From Oceanobacillus sp. CFH 90083 (GTDB taxonomy: Bacteria; Bacillota; Bacilli; Bacillales; Amphibacillaceae): a stretch of 64,000 nt of DNA. Below are positions 43,235 through 51,804 of the stretch, one piece after another. Positions within the stretch are counted from its first letter, which is position 1; the number at the start of each line of letters is the position of its first letter. The position numbers and the translations under genes were made by a program. The notes below the pieces were generated by a model that saw only the letters and a program-made list of their open reading frames with translations, was not told the origin of the DNA and did no database searches. The stretch is taken from positions 331,438-395,437 of the forward strand of contig NZ_VIYG01000004.1 in the NCBI RefSeq assembly GCF_009389585.1. The letters run 5' to 3'.

Positions 43235-44140
43235 TCAGCCTATGGATTCCAATATGCTCATTAGTATATCCATAATAAACAGGTTATTCACAATGGCGAT
43301 GACAGCAAAGGTAATGACTAATGATATAATCGTAAAGTAAAAACTCTGCTTCGTTTTTTCTTGAATAAGTGTATAAAGCATATGAATGACAGGATTAACA
43401 TACATAACAATGATAAACAGCAGTGTAACAAAGGATAAGCCCCATGGGAAATCTCCAACCCCTCCTGATTCCATTTGCATTATCCATGCCCCCATACTTG
43501 CTATATTAATTTTAACAATCCCCAGAAATGCCAGAAGAGCCAGGGCTATGAACAGACCGGCAAAGGGCACAAGCGTACCTGTGTAACGAGTGAACTGCTG
43601 TGTAAAGGAAATAGGGTGTTTAACAAGTTTAAATGTAATAAAGTTCGCAATTAATCCAGCAAAGAAAAGGATAATAAATATAAGTGTTCCTTTTAGAATG
43701 GTGGAGAAAAACGGGACATAATCGCTTAGTGATTCATCTCCGCCGAAGATTCCGGCAGCATCATTAAATAAGGTATTAAGAAGTCCGTAGAAAAATAAAG
43801 TAGCAGCAAGTGCCAGAATGATGGCTGTAACAATAGCATTTGTCAAGTGCTGTTCATTGTCTTTGAAAGCAGCATTAGGATTTTTAATCCGAGTAAGAAA
43901 ATAATTCCAATATTGATTGGATCCTGTTTTCACTTTCTCCAGAGTTGCATTAAACGCCTGTGATGATTCTGAATTTTTTTCAGCTGTTGATGCACCTTCC
44001 TGTTGAAATGCTTCGTTATGTGTCTCTGATGTATTTTCTTTCGATGTATTCGTCGGTTCATCCTGCTGACGTAGCGGTGAACCACATTTGGTACAAAACT
44101 TTCCTTCCTCCGTTTCTTGATTACATGATGGGCAAATCAA
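43235..44140 (-). CDS. Zinc-ribbon membrane protein of unknown function
   Basis: A 301-residue protein. The N-terminus is a zinc ribbon (MICPSCNQETEEGKFCTKCG, two CxxC pairs), then a Ser/Glu/Asn-rich linker (about 25-70). Six membrane helices follow between about residues 105 and 298. Such proteins are common in Bacilli and unassigned. The start is TTG at 44140, 7 bases after AAAGGAAG. It is a single-gene unit convergent with the YteA-like gene. Confidence 0.72.
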   Translation of the reverse strand: MICPSCNQETEEGKFCTKCGSPLRQQDEPTNTSKENTSETHNEAFQQEGASTAEKNSESSQAFNATLEKVKTGSNQYWNYFLTRIKNPNAAFKDNEQHLTNAIVTAIILALAATLFFYGLLNTLFNDAAGIFGGDESLSDYVPFFSTILKGTLIFIILFFAGLIANFITFKLVKHPISFTQQFTRYTGTLVPFAGLFIALALLAFLGIVKINIASMGAWIMQMESGGVGDFPWGLSFVTLLFIIVMYVNPVIHMLYTLIQEKTKQSFYFTIISLVITFAVIAIVNNLFIMDILMSILESIG

Positions 44141-44363
44141 AAAATCACTTCCTTTCCAAATTATAATTCAATAATATAAATCCTGCCTTAGTAGTTCATT
44201 ATATACGATTTTTAGGGTGATCGGTAGGGGCTGACTGATTGTCTTATCATTCATCATGTGATGTATTGTCTGTTTCTGTATAAGAAAAACCTGTATTTGC
44301 TTAGGTACAGGGGATGCGGGTGTCCTTCTATTTGGTATTTTAAATTTTATTCTTTCTAATGTG

Positions 44364-44398
44364 AAAAAGCGGCTTGCTGAAGTTACAGCAAGCCGCTT
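44364..44398 (-). terminator. Terminator of the HtrA-type gene
   Basis: AAGCGGCTTGCTG (44367-44379) and CAGCAAGCCGCTT (44386-44398) are perfect arms with a 6-base loop; on minus a T5 run follows. The rest of 44141-44436 shows no gene, only a minor CCTGTA/TACAGG hairpin near 44291-44311. Confidence 0.85.
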
Positions 44399-44436
44399 AT
44401 CAGAATTATTTATTGGCATAGGGTGAGGTAATACAT

Positions 44437-45804
44437 TTATTGATTTTCCTCCAGTTGATTTGCTTTCAATTCATCCATTTTCAGTGTAATGGAATGTAGT
44501 TCTCCATTACGTGCGAATTCGATTTCTACATGCTCTCCGGCTTGAGCCTGGTCAAAAAGCTCTTTTCGCAGCTCGATAATGGATGTGACAGGATTCCCAT
44601 TTATTTTGGTGATTACATCAAATTGCTGCAGGTTCGCATTGTCTGCCGGAGAACCTGGCTGTACATTGGCAATCACCATACCGCCTTCTATATCATCAGG
44701 AAGCTGAATTTCTTGCTGATATTCTGGCGGAACCTGGCTTAATGGTGCTGTCGAAATACCGATTAATGGACGGGAAACTTCACCGTCTGTTTCCAATTTC
44801 TCAACAACTGGCAGTGCCTCGTCAATTGGAATGGCAAAGCCGATACCTTCTACTTGGCTTTGGGAGATTTTCATGGAGTTAATTCCAATCACATCACCGT
44901 CTGCGTTCACTAATGCTCCGCCGCTGTTACCGGGGTTAATGGCTGCATCTGTTTGCAGAACTTCTGTTACCCAGTCCGGGATGCCGTCTCCATTTGTATC
45001 TACTTCCACAGAACGATTTAATCCACTTATAATTCCTCTTGTTACACTGTTATTGAAGTCCATTCCAAGCGGATTACCAATTGCTAATACCGTTTCACCT
45101 ACTTGAATATCTTCACTGGAGCCTAAATTAGCTACAGTGTCGACATGCTCGCCATCAATTTCAAGCACAGCTAAATCCGTTAAAGCATCTGTCCCCAGAA
45201 CGGTTGCATCTACATGGTGCTCATCATCCAGAGCTACTTGAACCTGTTCTGCTCCTTCTACTACATGGTTATTCGTGATAACATAAGCTTTTCCGTCTTC
45301 TTTCTTATAAATAATTCCTGATCCAGTTCCGGCTTCCTGGCTGCCTTCCCATAAGTTTTGCTGCTGCATATTGATAACACCGACAACAGCTTGAGACACC
45401 TCCGAAATATCAGCAGAAACATCCGCATCATCAGTAGCCAGTGTAGGGATAATAGATTCTGATGAAGAACTAGGAGCTGCATTTTCTCCTTCTGATGAAC
45501 TTAAGATACCGTCAGAAGCTGGAAGCAATTGATTTCCTAAGAGCAGGATAACAAGTACGGAAGAAATAATTCCTCCCAGAGCTCCGCTAAAAAATCCGCT
45601 GAACCATCTTCTTGATTTTTTTGGTTGCTGCGACTTTGCTGCGGATGAAGTAACATATGTTGTTTGTTGTTCATCTGGTGTTCTATCTTGCTCTGATCTA
45701 TTCTCATCAATTGTCGATGCTTCATCAGCTAAAGGCTCATTTTTCTTTTCAAGGTCATCTGATATACTTTCATTACTTTCATTTTCATAATCATTGTTAC
45801 GCAT
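44437..45804 (-). CDS. htrB: HtrA/DegP-type membrane serine protease (HtrB/YvtA-like)
   Basis: A 455-residue protease for secretion and envelope quality control. An acidic cytoplasmic tail (1-65) is followed by one membrane helix (about 70-92), a Ser-rich linker, the trypsin-like domain and one PDZ domain (about 345-445). The triad is His180 (NNHVVEG), Asp210 (LTDLAVL) and Ser294 (NPGNSGGAL). It is divergent from cssRS, exactly as htrB (yvtA) is in B. subtilis, where CssR activates it. GGAGG precedes the ATG. A tandem box likely bound by CssR lies upstream of a weak -35. Confidence 0.9.
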   Translation of the reverse strand: MRNNDYENESNESISDDLEKKNEPLADEASTIDENRSEQDRTPDEQQTTYVTSSAAKSQQPKKSRRWFSGFFSGALGGIISSVLVILLLGNQLLPASDGILSSSEGENAAPSSSSESIIPTLATDDADVSADISEVSQAVVGVINMQQQNLWEGSQEAGTGSGIIYKKEDGKAYVITNNHVVEGAEQVQVALDDEHHVDATVLGTDALTDLAVLEIDGEHVDTVANLGSSEDIQVGETVLAIGNPLGMDFNNSVTRGIISGLNRSVEVDTNGDGIPDWVTEVLQTDAAINPGNSGGALVNADGDVIGINSMKISQSQVEGIGFAIPIDEALPVVEKLETDGEVSRPLIGISTAPLSQVPPEYQQEIQLPDDIEGGMVIANVQPGSPADNANLQQFDVITKINGNPVTSIIELRKELFDQAQAGEHVEIEFARNGELHSITLKMDELKANQLEENQ

Positions 45805-45838
45805 TGTAAAGCACCTCCAAGTTATTTGATTTAATTTT

Positions 45839-45893
45839 ATTATAGTGATGAGCAGGGGTAATCCTTTGGTATAATTGTGTAAAAACTGTGTAA
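45839..45893 (-). promoter_or_regulatory. CssR-type tandem box and activated promoter of htrB
   Basis: On minus, TTACACA occurs twice (45893-45887, 45882-45876) with an 11-base period, as for OmpR-family regulators. Downstream a -10 TATAAT (45844-45839) has a poor -35 (AAAGGA) at 17-base spacing, which fits an activator-dependent promoter. The remaining spacer up to 46140 contains a TATAAT at 45954-45959 on plus that may serve cssRS. Confidence 0.6.
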
Positions 45894-46140
45894 TCTCGAA
45901 TCCCGTTTGTCAGAAATGGGGTATTCATGTAAGAATAGAAAGTAATGAAAGATTATAATAGAGGTTGCTTACAAAGCTCTTACCGTTTGCCGGAATACAC
46001 GCTTATTATGAAAATGATAATTTAAATACTCTTCATAGCGGTAAACGTTGTTAGAGCCGCTGGTTAAGCTTCCTCGTGTGACATCCATAGATTGCTTTAA
46101 TAGCTATCATTTTATACAGTATGAGAGAGGTGAAGAACAT

Positions 46141-46830
46141 ATGTCATATCATATTGGTTTAGTAGAAGATGATAAAAACATACAAGATATTGTCGTTGCC
46201 TATTTGAAAAAAGAAGGATATCAGATAACCGTTCTGGATAATGCAGAGGACGGCTGGACATTATGGGAAAATAACCCGCCTGATATGTGGGTATTAGATA
46301 TTATGCTCCCGGGGATGGATGGTTATGAATTTTGCAGAAAAATTCGTAATGAAAGTGATGTTCCCATCATTATTATTTCCGCAAAGGATGAGGAAATTGA
46401 TAAAATTCTGGGGTTAGAGCTTGGCAGTGACGATTATTTGACAAAGCCATTCAGCCCGAGAGAACTGATTGCCCGTATCAAAAGGCTGTTCAAGCGGGCA
46501 CAGCCCAAGGCACTGGATAATAAAGAAGCAGATGACAGGGTAAAGGTAGATCAGCTCCTTGTTTATAAAAATGAACGCAGAGTATTCTTTGAAGGGATAG
46601 AATATGAAACAACTGCAAAAGAATATGATATGCTGCTTCTTCTGGCTGAGAATCCTAACCGTGCTTTTTCCCGAGAGGAATTGCTGATCAAGGTGTGGGG
46701 CGATGACTATTTTGGCAGTGATCGTGCGGTAGATGATTTAATGAAACGCATTCGCAAAAAGATGGAGCATATTCCGCTTGAGACGGTATGGGGATTTGGC
46801 TATCGCTTGAGAAAAGATGAGGAAGCATAA
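46141..46830 (+). CDS. cssR: Response regulator CssR
   Basis: A 229-residue OmpR-family regulator. The receiver domain (1-120) has the acidic pair in GLVEDDKNIQ, phospho-acceptor Asp in WVLDIMLPGMDGYEF and the conserved Lys in YLTKPFSPREL. The C-terminal winged helix ends with DDLMKRIRKKMEHIPLETVW and GFGYRL. The name rests on the divergent HtrA-type protease gene, the B. subtilis arrangement for secretion stress. The ATG at 46141 follows GAGGTG by 8 bases; upstream in-frame codons are leader. Confidence 0.87.
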   Translation: MSYHIGLVEDDKNIQDIVVAYLKKEGYQITVLDNAEDGWTLWENNPPDMWVLDIMLPGMDGYEFCRKIRNESDVPIIIISAKDEEIDKILGLELGSDDYLTKPFSPRELIARIKRLFKRAQPKALDNKEADDRVKVDQLLVYKNERRVFFEGIEYETTAKEYDMLLLLAENPNRAFSREELLIKVWGDDYFGSDRAVDDLMKRIRKKMEHIPLETVWGFGYRLRKDEEA

Positions 46831-46832
46831 TA

Positions 46833-48203
46833 ATGAAATTACAATCACAACTAAATGCTGCATTTACAGCACTGCTGCTTGTTATTATGACAACTGCGGG
46901 TCTGGTTATTTACTCGCTGGTTTTAGATGTGCTCATACAGGATGAACAGCGTCAGCTGGCAGAGACGGGGGAACTACTCATTAGTTTTCTTTCGGAACGC
47001 TATGATGATGCAAGTGAATATCGGAATATTGATGATTTCCTGCAGCAGCAGGATTTACAGCTTTTTTTATATGACAGGAATTTAGATACTGTTTTATTTT
47101 CAACCATGTCTATTGCTGTTGTAAATGAATTTTTTGAGGAAAATAATTTTGCGGATAATGAAGAAACACTATGGCAGCATGGAAATGACCGTTTTGTAAC
47201 ACAAAGAATTATATTTTCTCCAGAGCAATCGGGGATGGAGCTGATTTTATTAACACCTATCAATGATTTACGAGCTGTACAGCAAAATTTCTTCTTCCGC
47301 TTAGCATGGGTATTTTTAATTGGAGCTTTGGCGGCAGTGATTTTAAGCTATTATATGACAAATAAATTAGTGACGCCATTATCCTTGTTGAAGAAGGAAT
47401 TGAAAAAGATCGAAAACCGGCAGTTTGATCAAATGAAGCGTATACGGGCCAGCGGAGAGATAAAAGAAGTGGAGCAGAGTGTCTATGATATGTCACAGAC
47501 ATTGGAGCAATATATGAAGTCGCAGCAAACCTTCTTTCAAAATGCGAGTCATGAGTTAAAGACGCCGCTAATGACTATTCAGGGCTATGCGGAAGGCATT
47601 CGTGATGGTATTTTTGATGAAAAGAATACAGAAAAAGGCTTAGATGTCATGGTAACAGAAGTGAACCGGCTAAAGAAAATTATCAATGAAATGATTTTAC
47701 TGGCCAAATTAGACTCTCAGCCGGATGTATATGAAGAAACAGAAATTGATGTACAGGCTTTTGTGGATGGATTGGTGAGTAAAGCATTGCCGATCGTCAA
47801 TGAAAATAATCTGGAGCTTCATCAGAGAGTGGACGGTTCAATTAGGGTTTATGCTGATGAAGAAAAGCTGCTCAGAGCTGTTTCCAATGTGGTGTTTAAT
47901 GCTATCAGATATGCCCGTGAAGAGATAGCTATCCATGTGTATAAGAAAAAAAATTATATCTTTTTTGATATTGAGGATGATGGAAAAGGGATTTCCGAAG
48001 AGGATATGGATAAGATATTCCATCGGTTTATCAAAGGAAAGGATGGAGAAACAGGATTAGGACTGGCTATTGCCCGTGCGATTATTGAACAGTCTAATGG
48101 AAAAATTTACGCCGGCCAATCGAAGAAGCTGGGAGGAGCGAAGTTTACGATATGCCTTCCTGTTACGAATAAGCTAAAAGGGAATAAAAAATTAAAGCTG
48201 TAA
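46833..48203 (+). CDS. cssS: Sensor histidine kinase CssS
   Basis: A 456-residue membrane kinase. Helix 1 (about 12-32) and helix 2 (about 160-180) bracket an extracytoplasmic domain of about 125 residues. HAMP is followed by the phospho-His motif NASHELKTPLMTIQGYAEGI, the N box AVSNVVFNAIRYAR, the G1 box DIEDDGKGI and the G2 box GETGLGLAIARAI. It starts 2 bases after cssR stops. With CssR it should sense misfolded secreted protein and raise htrB expression. Confidence 0.87.
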   Translation: MKLQSQLNAAFTALLLVIMTTAGLVIYSLVLDVLIQDEQRQLAETGELLISFLSERYDDASEYRNIDDFLQQQDLQLFLYDRNLDTVLFSTMSIAVVNEFFEENNFADNEETLWQHGNDRFVTQRIIFSPEQSGMELILLTPINDLRAVQQNFFFRLAWVFLIGALAAVILSYYMTNKLVTPLSLLKKELKKIENRQFDQMKRIRASGEIKEVEQSVYDMSQTLEQYMKSQQTFFQNASHELKTPLMTIQGYAEGIRDGIFDEKNTEKGLDVMVTEVNRLKKIINEMILLAKLDSQPDVYEETEIDVQAFVDGLVSKALPIVNENNLELHQRVDGSIRVYADEEKLLRAVSNVVFNAIRYAREEIAIHVYKKKNYIFFDIEDDGKGISEEDMDKIFHRFIKGKDGETGLGLAIARAIIEQSNGKIYAGQSKKLGGAKFTICLPVTNKLKGNKKLKL

Positions 48204-48339
48204 AGAAGATGAGTAGACTTCTTTCTGTGCCTGGTCAGGCGGGAAAGAGGTCTTTTTGTGAGAAGCATTAAGGACTTTCGTCAGTTCTTTTCCATCTTTT
48301 GTAATCGATGTGTGCTAAAAATTCGTAAAGAAAAACAAT

Positions 48340-48369
48340 TTTACAAATTTCTTCATTATATGATATAAT
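48340..48369 (+). promoter_or_regulatory. Candidate typA promoter
   Basis: TTTACA (48340-48345) and TATAAT (48364-48369), 18-base spacing, 42 bases before the typA start. Confidence 0.6.
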
Positions 48370-48411
48370 AAATTGGTTTTACATTTGACATGTTAGAGGA
48401 GCGTACAATTT

Positions 48412-50232
48412 ATGCAATTAAGAAATGATATTCGTAATATCGCAATTATTGCACACGTTGACCACGGTAAAACAACATTAGTGGATCAGCTATTAAAATA
48501 TTCTGGGACTTTTCGGGACAATGAGCACGTAGATGAACGTGCGATGGACTCTGGAGATATAGAACGTGAACGCGGGATTACGATCCTGGCTAAAAATACA
48601 GCTGTAAAATATGGAGATTCGACAATTAATATTCTTGATACACCGGGTCACGCTGACTTTGGCGGTGAGGTTGAGCGTATTATGAAAATGGTGGATGGTG
48701 TTGCCTTAGTTGTTGACGCCTATGAAGGCACGATGCCACAAACAAGGTTCGTATTAAAAAAAGCTTTAGAACAGAAGTTGACACCAATGGTGGTGTTAAA
48801 TAAAGTGGATCGCCCTAATGCCAGACCAGCAGAGGTGGTTGATGAAGTACTGGATCTGTTCATTGAATTAGGGGCTGACGATAACCAGTTAGAATTTCCG
48901 GTTGTTTATGCATCTGCATTAAATGGAACATCCGGCTTAGAACCGGACGATCAGCAGGAAACAATGGACCCGGTCTTCAATACGATTCTGGAGCATATTC
49001 CTGCACCAGCCGATACAAAAGAAGAGCCGTTACAATTTCAAGTAACTTTACTGGATTATAATGATTATGTTGGCCGAATCGGGGTAGGACGTGTTGTCCG
49101 CGGATCCATTAAAGTGGGGCAGCAGGTAGTCGTATTAAAAGAGGACGGGTCACAAAAATCCTTCCGAGTTTCCAAGCTATTTGGTTTTATCGGATTAAAA
49201 CGGGTTGAAATTCAGGAAGCTGTTTCCGGAGATATTGTAGCTTTAGCTGGTATGGAGGACTTGAATGTCGGTGAAACTGTATGTCCGGCTGATCACCCAG
49301 ATCCACTTCCCTGGTTACGTATTGATGAACCAACGTTACAGATGACGTTTGTTGTAAATAATAGTCCGTTTGCAGGGAAGGAAGGAAAATATATTACTTC
49401 CCGCCGTATCGAGGAGCGTTTATTAAAAGAATTAGAAACCGATGTAAGTCTTCGGGTAGAGCCAACAAGCTCACCAGATGCCTGGACTGTTTCCGGGCGT
49501 GGAGAATTACACTTATCTATTCTTATTGAAAATATGCGCCGTGAAGGCTATGAGCTTCAGTTATCAAAACCGGAAGTAATCATCAAAGAAATCGATGGTG
49601 TAAAATGTGAGCCGATGGAACGTGTACAAGTAGATGTTCCAGAAGAGTACACAGGGGCTGTGATGGAGTCCTTAGGAGAACGTAAAGGTGAAATGCTTGA
49701 TATGGTCAACCAGGGAAATGGGCAAGTTCGTATTGAGTTTAAAGTGCCTTCCCGTGGGCTGTTGGGATATACAACGGAATTTATGTCGCAAACACGCGGC
49801 TATGGAATCATTAACCATACTTTTGAAGCGTATGAACCAGTTATCCAAGGACAGGTTGGCGGACGTCGTGAAGGTGTGCTTGTCGCACTCGAAAACGGAA
49901 AAGCTTCCACGTATGGTATTATGAATTTAGAAGATCGCGGTGTTATCTTTGTTACTCCGGGTACACAGGTTTATGCTGGAATGATCGTTGGAGAGCATAA
50001 CCGTGAAAATGACTTAACTGTTAATATTACAAAGGAAAAACACTTGACTAACGTGCGTTCAGCAACGAAAGATCAGACATCAACCATTCGCAAGACAAGA
50101 AACATGTCTCTGGAAGAAGCATTGCAATATTTAAGTGATGATGAATATTGTGAAGTTACACCAGAATCTATCCGTCTTCGTAAAAAAATCTTAAATAAAA
50201 ATGAACGCGAAAAAGCAGCGAAAAAGAAATAA
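48412..50232 (+). CDS. typA: Ribosome-associated GTPase TypA/BipA
   Basis: A 606-residue translational GTPase linked to ribosome assembly and cold or stress growth. G motifs are AHVDHGKTTL (G1), RERGITILAKNT (G2), DTPGHADFGGEV (G3), NKVDRPNARP (G4) and YASALNG (G5). Domains III and V resemble EF-G; the C-terminal domain (DQTSTIRKTRNMSLEEALQY) is specific to BipA. Length is typical. TTAGAGGAG precedes the ATG. It is a single-gene unit. Confidence 0.96.
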   Translation: MQLRNDIRNIAIIAHVDHGKTTLVDQLLKYSGTFRDNEHVDERAMDSGDIERERGITILAKNTAVKYGDSTINILDTPGHADFGGEVERIMKMVDGVALVVDAYEGTMPQTRFVLKKALEQKLTPMVVLNKVDRPNARPAEVVDEVLDLFIELGADDNQLEFPVVYASALNGTSGLEPDDQQETMDPVFNTILEHIPAPADTKEEPLQFQVTLLDYNDYVGRIGVGRVVRGSIKVGQQVVVLKEDGSQKSFRVSKLFGFIGLKRVEIQEAVSGDIVALAGMEDLNVGETVCPADHPDPLPWLRIDEPTLQMTFVVNNSPFAGKEGKYITSRRIEERLLKELETDVSLRVEPTSSPDAWTVSGRGELHLSILIENMRREGYELQLSKPEVIIKEIDGVKCEPMERVQVDVPEEYTGAVMESLGERKGEMLDMVNQGNGQVRIEFKVPSRGLLGYTTEFMSQTRGYGIINHTFEAYEPVIQGQVGGRREGVLVALENGKASTYGIMNLEDRGVIFVTPGTQVYAGMIVGEHNRENDLTVNITKEKHLTNVRSATKDQTSTIRKTRNMSLEEALQYLSDDEYCEVTPESIRLRKKILNKNEREKAAKKK

Positions 50233-50235
50233 ATA

Positions 50236-50277
50236 AAAAGCTGAGCAGATTTTATAATTGAAATCTGCTCAGCTTTT
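50236..50277. terminator. Terminator of typA
   Basis: AAAAGCTGAGCAGATTT and AAATCTGCTCAGCTTTT are perfect 17-base arms with an 8-base loop; works in both directions. Confidence 0.92.
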
Positions 50278-50321
50278 ATTTATATTATTTCAACCTGATC
50301 CGTTTTACTTTCCTACTAAAC

Positions 50322-50417
50322 TCACGACTTAAAATAACGTAATAAACCGGATATTGATAAAATAACCATCAGAACAATGCCTATTCCACTAAAAATAAGA
50401 AACGCTAAGAAGTGCAT
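50322..50417 (-). CDS. Candidate 31-residue membrane microprotein
   Basis: A short frame encodes one membrane helix with a basic C-terminal end (MHFLAFLIFSGIGIVLMVIL and onward, finishing LLRYFKS). AGGAG lies 9 bases before the ATG. The spacing of charge and hydrophobicity looks like a real single-pass microprotein. I recognise no family. Confidence 0.55.
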   Translation of the reverse strand: MHFLAFLIFSGIGIVLMVILSISGLLRYFKS

Positions 50418-50509
50418 CAAATATCGCTCCTCTCAGAATAGATGACGTTTTTTACATTTTAACATAGGAGAATAAATAAACCGAATAATTCAAATATAGA
50501 GCAAATGTA

Positions 50510-51196
50510 TTACATAATCGATAAGAAAATCGGAGCAAGAAAAGAAACAATGACAGCACTGACCGTCATGGATAAAGCACTGACAGCACCTTCCATTTGG
50601 CTGTTTTCCAGCACTTTTGCTGTTCCGATAGCATGGGAAGCAGTTCCGATGCTGAGCCCCTTAGCAACAGGATGATGGATGCGGCACATTTTTAAAATGA
50701 CGGGTCCAAACATGGCTCCACTGATTCCTGCAATCGTTACAAATACAGCAGTAAGTGATATATTTCCGCCTGCTGTTTCTGTGATACGGATAGCAATCGG
50801 TGCTGTGACCGATTTGGATGCGATGGTTTCGGATACCCATCTTTCAAATCCGAATAGCTTAGCGCCCGCTATTCCTGTAATAACACCTGTCAGCGAGCCG
50901 GCAAATATCCCGATAGTTATTGCTCCGGCGTATTTCTTAATCAATTTAATCTCTCTGTATAATGGGACAGCAAGAGAAACAACAATTGGACCAAGAAAAA
51001 AGTCAAGCCACCTGCCGCCAATCATATATGTTTCATAAGAAATCCCTGTTAATAGCATCAGGATAACAATACTGGATGTAGATAAGAAAATAGGTAAGGT
51101 GAATGAACTTGGCTTATACATGTATATTCTCTTGGATCCCCGGTAGAGAAGAAAGGTTGCTGCAACAGCAATAATGCCGGTAATAACATTATTCAT
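50510..51196 (-). CDS. lrgB: LrgB/CidB-family membrane protein
   Basis: A 228-residue protein with about eight membrane helices. Family phrases are FFLGPIVVSLAVPLYREIKL, SKSVTAPIAIRITETAGG and the C-terminal GTASHAIGTAKVLE. LrgB/CidB proteins were described as antiholin/holin partners in murein hydrolase control, and relatives act in pyruvate uptake (PftB in B. subtilis). It overlaps lrgA by 8 bases. Which of the paralogous pairs it represents cannot be decided. Confidence 0.88.
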   Translation of the reverse strand: MNNVITGIIAVAATFLLYRGSKRIYMYKPSSFTLPIFLSTSSIVILMLLTGISYETYMIGGRWLDFFLGPIVVSLAVPLYREIKLIKKYAGAITIGIFAGSLTGVITGIAGAKLFGFERWVSETIASKSVTAPIAIRITETAGGNISLTAVFVTIAGISGAMFGPVILKMCRIHHPVAKGLSIGTASHAIGTAKVLENSQMEGAVSALSMTVSAVIVSFLAPIFLSIM

Positions 51197-51557
51197 ATGA
51201 TTTCTCCTCTTTTTTTAAAATAAAATTCGTTACAATACCGCTAATACTGATAACTAAAAATGTACTCACGATAACTAGTAAAATTGTGAAAGCCCCTTTT
51301 CCATAGAAAAAGCTTAAGTATTGGATAACACCAACGGAAACAGGGATAAAGAAAAAAGGAATATCCCTTAAGAGAATATCAATGCCCCCTTGAATAGATT
51401 CTAGTGGGATTATTTTTAACATCAGCATACTAAAAAGCAGCAGCATGCCAATGAGGCTGCCGGGAATACTTAAGGAAAAGTAGTCTTGAATGAGTTGTCC
51501 GATAAAATTAAAAAGAAATAGTATACTGATTTGCAGAATCATGATGAAATACTTCAT
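51189..51557 (-). CDS. lrgA: LrgA/CidA-family membrane protein
   Basis: A 122-residue holin-like protein with four membrane helices. SIPGSLIGMLLLFSMLMLK is the family signature, followed by DIPFFFIPVSVGVIQYLSFF. It is first in a two-gene operon with lrgB. A GGAGGT site precedes the ATG. It could form a pyruvate transporter (PftA-like) or a holin-like complex. Confidence 0.87.
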   Translation of the reverse strand: MKYFIMILQISILFLFNFIGQLIQDYFSLSIPGSLIGMLLLFSMLMLKIIPLESIQGGIDILLRDIPFFFIPVSVGVIQYLSFFYGKGAFTILLVIVSTFLVISISGIVTNFILKKEEKSYE

Positions 51558-51704
51558 TGTAAACCTCCGCTGTCATTTTTTGCTTGAGAGCATATTACCC
51601 TAAAAAGAATAGATAAGAACCATTTTACAGAAAATATTAGCGGCTGCCTATTCTTTTTTTGAACATCCTCTTTTAGTTAGAAAGAAATCCGATAACCTAA
51701 AGAA

Positions 51705-51736
51705 AACAGTCCGGCCATTAATTTAGCCGGACTGTT
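51705..51736 (-). terminator. Terminator of the YhgE-like gene
   Basis: AACAGTCCGGC (51705-51715) and GCCGGACTGTT (51726-51736) are perfect arms; on minus TTTTC follows. Confidence 0.82.
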
Positions 51737-51804
51737 AGTTGATTTTGTAAAAGCAGTATATCAGTGTAGTTAACAGCACTCTTTACAATATGGCAGATGA
51801 CATA

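Noticed and set aside
44168..44419. 83-codon minus-strand frame downstream of htrB
   Set aside because: It includes the terminator hairpin of the upstream gene and lacks a ribosome site.
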